Shown in pieces: positions 26,149 to 34,070 of a stretch of DNA of 44,080 nt (its first letter is position 1; the number at the start of each line of letters is the position of its first letter). Below the pieces are notes generated by a model. That model made no database searches. It was not told where the DNA came from and worked only from the letters and a program-made list of their open reading frames with translations. Made by a program: the position numbers and the translations under genes. Origin of the DNA: Clostridiales bacterium (GTDB lineage: Bacteria > Bacillota > Clostridia > Oscillospirales > Acutalibacteraceae); assembly GCA_012517675.1 (NCBI GenBank), contig JAAYUL010000005.1, positions 1 to 44,080 on the forward strand, given 5' to 3'.

Positions 26149-27264
26149 ATGAAAACCCGGATTCTGCCAGTATGCTGTTCCTTTTTCCTGATTTTTGCCG
26201 GATGCGGTTTCCATCCGAACGGAAGCTCGTCTCAGCTGCCCTCGTCAACCTCTTCCCATGCAAGCTCGTCATCATCCGCGTCGTCTTCTTCCGGCACAAG
26301 CCTGCCGCAGTCCCAGTCCGGCCCGGCGGGAACGGTGAAGGACTATTTTCCGATCCTCGAAAATGTGCGGTACCGGTATGAGGGAGCGGGAAATGAGTAT
26401 GCTTCCTACGACATGTATATCGATTATACGAGCGACACGAAAGTCCAACAGCGGGTCAACAACGGCGGGACGGAAACCGTCAGGGTCATTTCGGTTGGAA
26501 ACGGCAAAGTCACCCGTGTGTTCAGCCAGAGCGAAGTTTATTACCGTGAAAACTTCCTTGGAAAGACAAGCGGCGCACAGGATGTGCTGCTGAAGGAGCC
26601 CATTCAAACCGGGACCTCGTGGAAGCTCGGCGACGGCAGCGCCAGAAGCATCACCGGTGTGTCGGTCCCTGTGAGCACTCCCTCCGGCCGCTACTCCGCC
26701 GTATCGGTGACAACCAAAAAAGGTTCCGACACAACCGTCGATTATTATGCCAAAAATATCGGACTGGTCAAAACAGTTACCACCGGAACGAATGACACAA
26801 TCTCCTCTTCCCTTTCCGAAATCCGGAAAAATGTGTCCCTGATTCAAACGGTACGCTTCTTTTACCCCAATATCAATGACGATAAGCTGTATTACAAGGA
26901 CCGGAAAATCAGCTTTTGGACCAACAATATCACCAGAAAAGTGCTGGAAACCGCCTATAAAACCCCGATTTCCGGCCAGCCCGGGAAAGTGTTCTCCACC
27001 AACACCAGAATCAACAGCCTTTATCTGAACCGGGACGGTATGGTTTACATTGACCTGAACCGGAGCTTTCTTACGGAAATGAACGCCGGCGCAGGGTATG
27101 AATCCATGATTCTGCAATGCATTGCGAATACCTTCGGTTTCTATTACGACAAAACGAAGGTGCTGCTGACGATTGACAACGGGCTTTATGAATCCGGCCA
27201 TATCAAGCTGGAAAAGGGCGAATTTCTCAGTGTGAAGACGGCCGGAGCCGTGGCGATTCCCTGA
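26149..27264 (+). CDS. GerMN-domain lipoprotein
   Basis: 371 residues. The signal peptide ends in a lipobox LIFAGC with the cysteine at about residue 18, so it is anchored outside the membrane. A Ser-rich linker follows (about 24-60). The middle part (70-240) is beta-rich and unassigned. The C-terminal third (about 245-370), with LYLNRDGMVYIDLNRSF and ESMILQCIANTFGFYYDKTKVLLTID, matches the GerMN domain of GerM, involved in sporulation and germination. AAGGAGGTG stands seven bases before the ATG. It sits alone. Confidence 0.82.
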   Translation: MKTRILPVCCSFFLIFAGCGFHPNGSSSQLPSSTSSHASSSSSASSSSGTSLPQSQSGPAGTVKDYFPILENVRYRYEGAGNEYASYDMYIDYTSDTKVQQRVNNGGTETVRVISVGNGKVTRVFSQSEVYYRENFLGKTSGAQDVLLKEPIQTGTSWKLGDGSARSITGVSVPVSTPSGRYSAVSVTTKKGSDTTVDYYAKNIGLVKTVTTGTNDTISSSLSEIRKNVSLIQTVRFFYPNINDDKLYYKDRKISFWTNNITRKVLETAYKTPISGQPGKVFSTNTRINSLYLNRDGMVYIDLNRSFLTEMNAGAGYESMILQCIANTFGFYYDKTKVLLTIDNGLYESGHIKLEKGEFLSVKTAGAVAIP

Positions 27265-27400
27265 TGGGAACCGCCGGTTTTCGATCTTTTTAAGCCGCCG
27301 CGCCGCCAAAATTCCGGCCGCGCGGCGCAGGATTCTCAAGCGCATTTTGTCGAATAAGAAGCAACCGAAAACTTACCGTTCCAGCTTCCGTCTCAGTCGC

Positions 27401-27886
27401 TCACCCATCCTTATTCAGTACGCCGGCGAATGTTGCAATCCGGTCGTCATAATATTCCTCCTTGTCGGCACTGTCTCCCGATACTTTTTTCATGATAAAG
27501 CGGTCAAAAAAATTCATTTTTTCAAACCGCACGGCATAACCCAGCACATCCTTCGCGGCAGCATGACGCAGCAGCTCAGGCGGGAAGGCATTCTCCAGCT
27601 CCTTTTGCCTGGCGTCCTCCTTCGGCTCCCCGGCGCAAAGAAAAAGCCCGACCTTTTTCCCAAGCAGCTCCCGCATATGGGCGGAGCAGAATTGAGAAAG
27701 GCGCTTCTGCACTCTGCCGATATAAACGGAACCGCCCAGAACGACGGTGTCGAAAGCGCCGAGCGAAGGTCCCCGTTCCCTCATGAGATTGCACAGCTCG
27801 GTTTCGCCGCCCAATTGCTTTTGAAGGCGTTTAGCCGCCTCTTCGACGCTCCCGTACTTTGTCGTGTAAATAATGATGCTTTTCAA
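27401..27886 (-). CDS. Flavodoxin-like protein
   Basis: 161 residues. IIIYTTKYGSVEEAAKRL is the FMN phosphate-binding loop of the flavodoxin/HemG (flavodoxin_5) family (TTKYGST in canonical members), and FDTVVLGGSVYIGRVQKRL the second flavin-contact strand. Start is TTG at 27886 with AAGGAGG six bases upstream. Electron carrier or quinone/protoporphyrinogen oxidoreductase; the exact partner cannot be told. Confidence 0.82.
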   Translation of the reverse strand: MKSIIIYTTKYGSVEEAAKRLQKQLGGETELCNLMRERGPSLGAFDTVVLGGSVYIGRVQKRLSQFCSAHMRELLGKKVGLFLCAGEPKEDARQKELENAFPPELLRHAAAKDVLGYAVRFEKMNFFDRFIMKKVSGDSADKEEYYDDRIATFAGVLNKDG

Positions 27887-28042
27887 ATTAATTCCTCCTT
27901 TTCTTCCCGCTCCCTTTGCCCGCAAAGGAAATCGTTCGCCGCAAGGCGTTCACGGTCGATATTCTTTCGCGTTTTGTCCATCCTACGCAAAATATGCCGC
28001 AAGCTGAAAATTCACTGTCGAAATCGCTGCATTATTGTAATA

Positions 28043-28064
28043 TTATAGTTTTATAATACTATAA
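28043..28064. promoter_or_regulatory. AT-rich inverted repeat in a divergent region
   Basis: TTATAGT (28043-28049), 8 bases, ACTATAA (28058-28064), in a run with several -10-like boxes on both strands. It lies between the flavodoxin-like gene (minus) and the small basic gene (plus) and could be an operator or an overlapping promoter pair. Confidence 0.3.
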
Positions 28065-28180
28065 GTATAATATCTGTTCCTGCAAGGCCGCCTTTGCGAA
28101 CCTTTTCCGGAAACGGTGCGCAAGCCCCGCCTGGATTTTCAGCGAAAAAAATGGTATACTGACCAAGAAAGGGTGATCGC

Positions 28181-28336
28181 ATGCAGAAATTTGTTCCAAA
28201 ACAAAAGCTGAGCAAAAAGGCGCAGCGGGAACTGAACCGCGCGAAACGAAAGACCTGGGGCGCGCTCAGCCCGGTAACCCGAAAACCGGAAAATCCAAAA
28301 GCCTATAACAGACGAAAGGTTCAAAAAGGAGAGGAT
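28181..28336 (+). pseudogene. Small basic protein, probable frameshift near the end
   Basis: The frame gives MQKFVPKQKLSKKAQREL, a Lys/Arg-rich sequence ending in KAYNRRKVQK, like short basic hypothetical proteins common in Clostridia. AAGGGTG precedes the ATG and an extended -10, TGGTATACT, lies upstream. After YNRRKVQK the frame runs on to 28537, straight through a terminator and the antisense end of amrS, with no family likeness. One more A in the AAAAA run near 28324-28328 would bring in TGA at 28336, giving about 52 residues and the stop inside the terminator loop. This suggests a one-base deletion or a sequencing error. The end given here is the inferred stop. Confidence 0.55.
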
Positions 28337-28368
28337 GACTTGCTCCGTTTTGAACCTTTTTCTTTTGA
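28316..28368 (+). terminator. Terminator behind the small basic gene
   Basis: AAAGGTTCAAAA (28316-28327) / TTTTGAACCTTT (about 28353-28364), perfect 12-bp stem, followed by TTCTTTT. It lies inside the apparent open frame, which is why the true stop is thought to be near 28336. It may also act on amrS transcripts coming from the right. Confidence 0.75.
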
Positions 28369-28391
28369 TTCCGGTTTCCCAAAGGCGGTAT

Positions 28392-29219
28392 TCAGCAGTT
28401 GCCCGTGTACACATACCGCAGGTGGTGCCGCGCGATTTCCGCCAGCCGGTAAACCGTTTCCACCGGCGTGGGGCCGCGGTCCGTCATCTTCCAGCAGGGG
28501 AAAAACCGGCTTACATGCAGCGGGATTTCCGGGTTGACAAACGAAAGCCAGGCGGACAGGGCGTCCATTTCGTCCTCGCTGTCGTTTTTGCCGGGAACCA
28601 CAAGGGTGGTCACCTCCACATGGCATTGCTCCGCCGCAAGCTGAATCGAGCGCTTGACCGTTGGAAGGTCGCCGCCTAAAAAGCGGTAGTAGCTCTCCGT
28701 AAACCCTTTCAGGTCGATATTCATCGCGTCGAGAAGAGGGAGCAGCTCTTTGAGCGGCTTTTCGCAGATACAGCCGTTTGTCACCGCCACGTTTTTCAGC
28801 CCGCGCTGCTTTGCCGGGGCCGCGCAGTCCCGCACGAACTCATAACCGATCAGCGGTTCGTTGTAGGTGTACGCAATACCGATATTCCCGTTCGGCACCA
28901 GCCCCAGCGCTTTTTCCACCAGCGCTTCCGGCGAGGTGTGCACCGCCGCGGCGTGTTCGCCGTCCGTCATGGAAATTTCGCTGTTCTGGCAATAGGGGCA
29001 GCGCATGTTGCAGCCGTAGCTTCCCACCGAAAGGATCTTGCTGCCCGGGTAAAAATGGCGCAGCGGCTTTTTTTCGATCGGGTCGAGCGCCATGCCGGTC
29101 AGGCGGCCGTAATTTGCACAGACGATTGCCCCGGCCCGGTTTTCCCGCGCGCGGCACAGGCCGGCCTGCCCTTCTTCCAAAGCGCAGTGATGCGGGCAGA
29201 CTTCACATGTCACTTTCAT
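28392..29219 (-). CDS. amrS: AmmeMemoRadiSam radical SAM enzyme AmrS
   Basis: 275 residues. A first cysteine cluster CEVCPHHC (about 5-12), as in activase-type enzymes, then the radical SAM motif C-N-M-R-C-P-Y-C (about 71-78), followed by EPLIGYEFVRDCA and a C-terminal CYVYTGNC-like end (YVYTGNC). The reaction of the AmmeMemoRadiSam system is not known. The ATG at 29219 with GAGG upstream overlaps the stop of the preceding gene by four bases (ATGA), so the two are translationally coupled. Confidence 0.92.
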   Translation of the reverse strand: MKVTCEVCPHHCALEEGQAGLCRARENRAGAIVCANYGRLTGMALDPIEKKPLRHFYPGSKILSVGSYGCNMRCPYCQNSEISMTDGEHAAAVHTSPEALVEKALGLVPNGNIGIAYTYNEPLIGYEFVRDCAAPAKQRGLKNVAVTNGCICEKPLKELLPLLDAMNIDLKGFTESYYRFLGGDLPTVKRSIQLAAEQCHVEVTTLVVPGKNDSEDEMDALSAWLSFVNPEIPLHVSRFFPCWKMTDRGPTPVETVYRLAEIARHHLRYVYTGNC

Positions 29220-30601
29220 TTGTGCCTCACCACCTCGAACCGTTCCAGAGAGACAGCCTCCCATTCGCGGATATTCGCCTTCTGCTTTGCGATCGCCACC
29301 TGCCGTTCCGGCGTATCCACTCCCTCGAGATTGGGCAGCAGCAGCCCGCGCTTATAGCCGCTTGTCACAATCACGCCGTAACGTTTGACATCCAGCTCCG
29401 CCATAGAATCAATCGGCTCCGGCTCCGCCAGAACATCCACGCTGTAAACCAGGTCGGGCAGCTCCTCCGCCGTTACCGACGGGAAACGCGGGTCCTCCGT
29501 GCCGGCGCTGACCGCGTTGCGGAGAATTTCCTCCGCAATGCTGCCCGTCACCGGGCCGATGGTCCCGATGCACCCGCGAAGCTGCCCGAATTTTTTCAGC
29601 GAAACGAAAACGCCCGCCCTGCGCCCCAGCATTTCTTCCGGCAGATTTTCCGGCAGCCCGGCCCCTGTTCCGGTTTTTACATAAGCTTCCAATGAATAGC
29701 GCGCAAGCCGGACGTAAGCGTCTTCCTTCGCCTTTGCACCGTCGACGAGGCGCTGCTGTTCCTTTTCAAAAATCTCATCAAACCGCCGGCTTTCGTCGTC
29801 GCCCGCAACGGCAAACGCACACACGGCATACCCGACGCCGAACGGCCCCTCGTACGAGAGCAGCTCCGGCCGCACCGCTTTTGCGTCCAGCGCCCCGGCC
29901 ATAATGATGAAGGAACGCAGGCCGCACTCCGCGGCGGCGTCGCAGAAATCGGGGTGAAAGGATAGGAACCGCAAAAAGTCGCCGTCGGCCATTGCCCGGG
30001 TGACCTCCCGGTCGAATTCCGGTCCCTCCGTCGCAAAGCCGTAGGGGCCCTCCGCTTTCAGCTTGTGCGACAGGTCGCCGCTGGCGACGAAAACCGCCCG
30101 CCGCCCCAGCTTTTCGGCCGTTTGGGCAATGCACTTTCCCAGGCGGTAATGCTGCAGGACCGAAAGGCCCGAAAGCCCGATGCGCACCAGCTTGTAGTCC
30201 TGATACGACTCATTGAGAAAGCGCAGCGGAATCAGCGTGCCGTGGTCCAGCGATTTGTCCCGCTCGCCGAAAGTTCCCGCGGGCAATCCCTCCTGCCCGG
30301 CCAATTGTGACAGTGCCTGCACGAATTCACTGTCGTACTCCGCTTCCACCGAAACGCCCGCCACGCCGAATTGCCGCAGGTCGCCCTTTGCGCTTTCTCC
30401 GGGCGACATATGAAAATAGTCGGCGTACATCGCGGCGTGAGGGGAGGTCACGATTACGGTTTCCGGTTTGAATGCCGCAATCCGCCGCGCGGCTTCACGG
30501 TAAGCATCGATCGTCTTCTGAATTTTCCTTTCCTCTCCCCGGCCCACTTCGGGCAGGATGATCGGCGGATGAGGAACAATGAATGCGCCAAGAATCGGCA
30601 T
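29216..30601 (-). CDS. AmmeMemoRadiSam fused protein: Memo/LigB-like plus AMMECR1
   Basis: 461 residues with two domains. Residues about 1-270 are a class III extradiol dioxygenase/Memo-like domain (FIVPHPPIILPEVG, SPHAAMYADYF, VASGDLSHKL, with metal-type histidines). Residues about 285-461 are the AMMECR1 domain (GVFVSLKKFGQLRGCIGTIGP, the hallmark LRGCIG; EDPRFPSVTAEEL; KRGLLLPNLEGVDT). The third part of the system, AmrS, follows with a four-base overlap, so all three functions are in two genes. The ATG at 30601 follows AGGAAGGGG; the longer frame from 30649 is rejected. Confidence 0.92.
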   Translation of the reverse strand: MPILGAFIVPHPPIILPEVGRGEERKIQKTIDAYREAARRIAAFKPETVIVTSPHAAMYADYFHMSPGESAKGDLRQFGVAGVSVEAEYDSEFVQALSQLAGQEGLPAGTFGERDKSLDHGTLIPLRFLNESYQDYKLVRIGLSGLSVLQHYRLGKCIAQTAEKLGRRAVFVASGDLSHKLKAEGPYGFATEGPEFDREVTRAMADGDFLRFLSFHPDFCDAAAECGLRSFIIMAGALDAKAVRPELLSYEGPFGVGYAVCAFAVAGDDESRRFDEIFEKEQQRLVDGAKAKEDAYVRLARYSLEAYVKTGTGAGLPENLPEEMLGRRAGVFVSLKKFGQLRGCIGTIGPVTGSIAEEILRNAVSAGTEDPRFPSVTAEELPDLVYSVDVLAEPEPIDSMAELDVKRYGVIVTSGYKRGLLLPNLEGVDTPERQVAIAKQKANIREWEAVSLERFEVVRHK

Positions 30602-30652
30602 AAAACCCCTTCCTTTCTGCACTGGCAAACTCATCTTTCCGAAGCGCACCGC

Positions 30653-30748
30653 TCATTTCTTTTTATCGCTTTTCCCCGCAGCGGCGCAGCAACACCAGAG
30701 AATAAAGACATTGATAACCGCCGCAATACCGGCAATCACTACCCCCAT
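30653..30748 (-). CDS. 31-residue membrane peptide heading the AmmeMemoRadiSam operon
   Basis: A short gene: M G V V I A G I A A V I N V F I L W, then three cysteines in a row, AAAGKSDKKK and TGA. One transmembrane helix (about 2-24) with a basic tail, the form of DUF3789-like small membrane proteins of Firmicutes. AAGGAAG lies six bases before the ATG, and a good promoter (30815-30843) stands directly upstream. The fused AmmeMemoRadiSam gene begins 51 bases downstream with no terminator in between. Function unknown. Confidence 0.65.
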   Translation of the reverse strand: MGVVIAGIAAVINVFILWCCCAAAGKSDKKK

Positions 30749-30814
30749 GCAGGACTTCCTTCCATTGAAAGATACCCATAAAAAGCTTTGAAAAAACCGA
30801 ATTTCTCTGTTACT

Positions 30815-30843
30815 ATTATATAATTTTCAAACCGGAAATTCAA
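30815..30843 (-). promoter_or_regulatory. Promoter of the small peptide-AmmeMemoRadiSam operon
   Basis: Minus strand TTGAAT (30838-30843), 17 bases, TATAAT (30815-30820). Start about 30808, giving a 60-base leader to the 31-residue peptide. Confidence 0.65.
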
Positions 30844-30934
30844 TAAATGAAACAAATATTTTACAAAGGCGCCGCAGAAGCAGCCGCCTTCCGCCCGACT
30901 CAAAGACGGATCTCGTCTTCCGCAAAACAGAAAA

Positions 30935-30959
30935 CCGCGCGGGGTTTTCCCCGCGCGAT
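30935..30959 (-). terminator. Terminator of the gamma-SASP-like gene
   Basis: CGCGCGGGG (30936-30944) / CCCCGCGCG (30949-30957) with a TTTT loop, followed on the minus strand by GGTTTTCTGTTTTG. Confidence 0.75.
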
Positions 30960-30975
30960 CTTCCGAAATGTCTGT

Positions 30976-31323
30976 TTAAAACTGTTTTCCCTTGTTTTGT
31001 CTGGACTGTTGGTTCTGCTGTTTGGCCTCTTCTTCCGGGCTTGTGCCGGAGGAGGAACCGCTGCCGGAGCCGTAGGACGAGCTGCCGCCGGAACCGGAGC
31101 TTGCAGACTGCCGGTTCAGCTGTTTGGTTTCCTGAAAGTAATCGCTGCCGGAGCCTGTGGAGCTGGAACCGCTGCTGCCGCCGGAACGGGACTGCTGGTT
31201 CAGCTGCCTGGTTTCCTGAAGATAATCACTTTCGGAACCGGAGGAAGAACCCGATCCGCCGCTTTGCTTTGATTTTTGGTTCGCATGTTTCGCATCCTGC
31301 AGATCTTTCTCATCCGTATACAT
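30976..31323 (-). CDS. Gamma-SASP-like repeat protein
   Basis: 115 residues, no aromatic core, almost wholly Ser, Gly, Gln, Asn, Lys and Glu. Four units of one theme are seen: KHANQKSKQSGG, ETRQLNQQSRSGG, ETKQLNRQSASSG and EEAKQQNQQSRQN, separated by Ser/Gly-rich spacers. The ETxxxxxNQQSx pattern is that of gamma-type small acid-soluble spore proteins (SspE), the amino-acid store of Bacillus spores. The SspE repeat is ETDAQQVRKQNQQSA; the likeness is in pattern and composition. ATG at 31323 with AAGGAG ten bases upstream is chosen over TTG at 31332. If right, it would be degraded at germination. A plain low-complexity protein is the alternative. Confidence 0.6.
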   Translation of the reverse strand: MYTDEKDLQDAKHANQKSKQSGGSGSSSGSESDYLQETRQLNQQSRSGGSSGSSSTGSGSDYFQETKQLNRQSASSGSGGSSSYGSGSGSSSGTSPEEEAKQQNQQSRQNKGKQF

Positions 31324-31436
31324 ATTTTCCAATCTCCTTTATCGTCTTATCGTATGAAAACCATTGCGGCTTTCAAAAGGTATTTTGTCCCCAAACACTT
31401 CGATTTATTACAGCAAGACAGATTGGATTTGCGTAA

Positions 31437-31478
31437 AATGATGCGGCGGCTGACAAAAATCAGGCCGCCGCATCATTA
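31437..31478 (-). terminator. Terminator of the racemase gene
   Basis: Long stem AATGATGCGGCGGC-TGA / TCA-GGCCGCCGCATCATT, with one extra base, loop CAAAAA, and TTTTA on the minus strand. Confidence 0.8.
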
Positions 31479-31508
31479 AATTGCTAATTTAAAATAAAAA
31501 CAAACATC

Positions 31509-32201
31509 TTACCCTTCGGCGGACAGCATCGCCGCTTTTGTCGCGTGGATGACCGTCGTGTCGAACAAAGGGGTTTCGGTGTCGGACTGCCGGAGCAGAA
31601 GCCCGATTTCCGTACAGCCCAAAATAACGCCCTGCGCGCCCCGCTGCGACAATTTCTTTACGATGCGGACATATTCGGCCCTTGATTTTTCAGAAATGAT
31701 TCCAAGACAAAGCTCGTCATAAATAATGGAATTCACCGTTTCAATCTCGTTTTCTTCCGGCACCAAAACTTCAATCCCGCGGTCGATCAGCTTCGCCTTG
31801 TAAAAATCCTGCGTCATGGTGTATTTTGTCCCCAGCAGCGCCACCTTCGCAATCCGGTGTTTTTCAAGCTCGTCCGCAGTGGCCTCCGCAATATGCACGA
31901 GCGGGATCGAAATTTTCGACTGGACGGCGGGCGCAACCTTGTGCATGGTGTTGGTGCATATCACAATAAAGTCCGCGCCCGCCTGTTCGAGCCTGACCGC
32001 GGCGTCCGCCAGGACCTCTCCGCTTTTTCCCCATTCGCCGCGGGACTGATATTGTTCAATCTCGTCAAAATCGACGCTGTAAAGCAGGCACTTTGCGGAG
32101 TGCAGCCCGCCCAATTGCCGTTTGACCGTCTCGTTGATGATTTTGTAATAGGTCACCGTGCTTTCCCAGCTCATCCCGCCGATCAACCCGATGATTTTCA
32201 T
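31509..32201 (-). CDS. Aspartate/glutamate racemase family protein
   Basis: 230 residues, cofactor-independent racemase fold of two similar halves. The two catalytic cysteines are in FIVICTNTMHKV (about C81) and VILGCTEIGLL (about C192). Start IGLIGGMSWESTVTYY is that of aspartate racemase (Asp/Glu racemase, YgeA-type). ATG at 32201 has AAGGAGA at good distance; a GTG two codons earlier is too close. Likely D-aspartate or D-glutamate supply, substrate not fixed by sequence. Confidence 0.9.
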   Translation of the reverse strand: MKIIGLIGGMSWESTVTYYKIINETVKRQLGGLHSAKCLLYSVDFDEIEQYQSRGEWGKSGEVLADAAVRLEQAGADFIVICTNTMHKVAPAVQSKISIPLVHIAEATADELEKHRIAKVALLGTKYTMTQDFYKAKLIDRGIEVLVPEENEIETVNSIIYDELCLGIISEKSRAEYVRIVKKLSQRGAQGVILGCTEIGLLLRQSDTETPLFDTTVIHATKAAMLSAEG

Positions 32202-32348
32202 GCTCACGTCTCCTTCCGAAAGGCCTTGCCATGATTCGGCGCATAGGCCCTTGAAAAAAATTATACACCCAAACGAAGACAGGAGAAAGACAGAATCGAA
32301 CGAAACAGGCGGAAAAAACGCCGCGGGGATGCGGGCGACCGGCTGCCG

Positions 32349-33800
32349 CTACAGGCGAAGGTCGCGTTCGCCGTTTTCGATCCGCTTCAGGTTTTCCTGA
32401 ATCTTATCGTAAACCGGCTCGCCTTTGAACTGCGCGATATGCTTCGCGAGAACCTCTTCCCCTTTTTTCCTTGTTTCGTCGCTCGCATAATCCAGCAGGT
32501 ATTCTTTCAGCGTGAAAATCGCGTTTGGAATGCAGAAATTATGCACGAACCGGGATTTGGCAACCTTCATGAACTGCTCCCCCGTCCGGCCGGCGCGGTA
32601 ACACGCGGTGCAGAAGGACGGAATGCAGTTCATCTCGCAGATTTCCCTGACCGTGCTGTCCAGCGAATTGGTGTCGCCGATGGTAAACTGCTCCTTGTCG
32701 GGCAGGCCGTTCGCGTTTTTGGACTGCGCGTAGGCGCCGACGCCGATGCGCGTGCCCGCGTCGATCTGCGACACACCGAACGGGATGACCTCCCTGCGCA
32801 CGGAATCCGGCTCCCGCGCGGTGCAGATCAGCCCCGTATACGGGACGGAAAGGCGCAGAATGGCAACCAGCTTTTTAAAATCCTGATCGCTGACCTCGTA
32901 CTCCGGATGCTCGGAAAACGGGGTGCCGGTGGCGAATTTGATGCGCGGGAACGAGATAGTGTGCGGTCCAACGCCGTTGAAGGTTTCCTCCAGATGAATG
33001 GTGTGATACAAAAGCCCCATGACCTCGAAGCGCCAGTCGTACAACCCGAACAGCACGCCGATGCCGTTGTCGTCGACGCCCGCCTGCTGCGCGCGGTCCA
33101 TGCAGTAAAGCCTCCAGCGATAATGGCCCTTGATCGTTCCGGCCGGATGCATTTTGCGGTAGGTCTCGTGATGATAGGTTTCCTGGAAAACCTGGAACGT
33201 CCCGATCCCGACTTCCTTGAGCTTTTTCAGCTCTTCGACGGTGAGCGGCGCGCAGTTGATGTTCGCGCGGCGAATCTCGCCGTGCTTCGATTTTACGCTG
33301 TACACCTTCCGGACGGTATCGCACATGAAATCCACCTGGGTGGACGGCGATTCGCCGTAAACCAGGACGGTGCGCTTCTGGCCTTCTTCGATCATGATCC
33401 GGACTTCCTGCTCGATTTCATCCATGCTGAGCGTTTTGCGGTGCATGGCCTTGTTGCTGCAGCGGAATCCGCAGTAAACGCAGTCGTTGGCGCATTCGTC
33501 GCTGATGTAAAGCGGCGCGAAAAAGACGATGCGGTCCCCGTAGACCTCTTCCTTCAGCCGGTGCGCCAGCTCGTACATCTCCTGAATCGTTTCCTCGTCC
33601 TTGTTCTGGATCAGGATCGCCGTTTCCTCCGGGTCGAGCCGAACGCACTGCTCCGCCTTTTTCAGCACGCGGCGCACATCCTCTTTGGACGGGTTTTCCC
33701 ATTTGTTCAGCTGCGCCCATATTTTATCGTCGTCGATAAAATCATGGTCCATCCGGTCATACTTTTCAAATTCATCTTTGTACTTTTCCAGAAAATTCAT
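32349..33800 (-). CDS. hydG: [FeFe]-hydrogenase maturase HydG
   Basis: 483 residues. Radical SAM enzyme that splits tyrosine to p-cresol and gives CO and cyanide for the H-cluster. Radical SAM cysteines C103, C107 and C110 (C-A-N-D-C-V-Y-C). The C-terminal auxiliary-cluster motif CIPSFCTACYRAGRTGEQF (C-x2-C) is present, which separates HydG from ThiH. Preceded by TM1266 (gap 18 bases) in one operon. HydE and HydF are not in the window, nor is a hydrogenase. Confidence 0.96.
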   Translation of the reverse strand: MNFLEKYKDEFEKYDRMDHDFIDDDKIWAQLNKWENPSKEDVRRVLKKAEQCVRLDPEETAILIQNKDEETIQEMYELAHRLKEEVYGDRIVFFAPLYISDECANDCVYCGFRCSNKAMHRKTLSMDEIEQEVRIMIEEGQKRTVLVYGESPSTQVDFMCDTVRKVYSVKSKHGEIRRANINCAPLTVEELKKLKEVGIGTFQVFQETYHHETYRKMHPAGTIKGHYRWRLYCMDRAQQAGVDDNGIGVLFGLYDWRFEVMGLLYHTIHLEETFNGVGPHTISFPRIKFATGTPFSEHPEYEVSDQDFKKLVAILRLSVPYTGLICTAREPDSVRREVIPFGVSQIDAGTRIGVGAYAQSKNANGLPDKEQFTIGDTNSLDSTVREICEMNCIPSFCTACYRAGRTGEQFMKVAKSRFVHNFCIPNAIFTLKEYLLDYASDETRKKGEEVLAKHIAQFKGEPVYDKIQENLKRIENGERDLRL

Positions 33801-33818
33801 CTTTAGCTTCCTCTCACA

Positions 33819-34070
33819 CTATCTGCTTGTTTTTGCGATCATGGATTTGACCGACACGCCGGAAATTCTGCCGAGCTTTCCGGTCATTGCGCTGATGGCA
33901 TCATTGCTGCCGTCGACAATCAGCGACATGACCGATACGCCCCGTTCCCGGCAGGGGATTCCCATCCGCCCGACAATCAGCTCCGCATATTCGTGAAGGA
34001 CCGCGTTCACGGTTTCCGCGCGGGAAAGATCCTCCACAACAATGCCTATGATTCCGATTCGTTTTTCCAT
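33819..34070 (-). CDS. TM1266-family [FeFe]-hydrogenase-associated putative regulator
   Basis: 83 residues with an ACT/NikR-like fold, start MEKRIGIIGIVVEDLSRAETVN, typical of TM1266 proteins, often found by hydE/hydF/hydG and annotated as putative iron-only hydrogenase system regulator; no DNA-binding domain of its own. The ATG at 34070 has CAGGAGGTT upstream. It follows a 277-nt leader with a terminator (34178-34217). Confidence 0.88.
   Translation of the reverse strand: MEKRIGIIGIVVEDLSRAETVNAVLHEYAELIVGRMGIPCRERGVSVMSLIVDGSNDAISAMTGKLGRISGVSVKSMIAKTSR

Noticed and set aside
30847..30975. Plus-strand frame starting at 30847
   Set aside because: It runs antisense through the terminator and the gamma-SASP-like gene; composition is that of the opposite strand.
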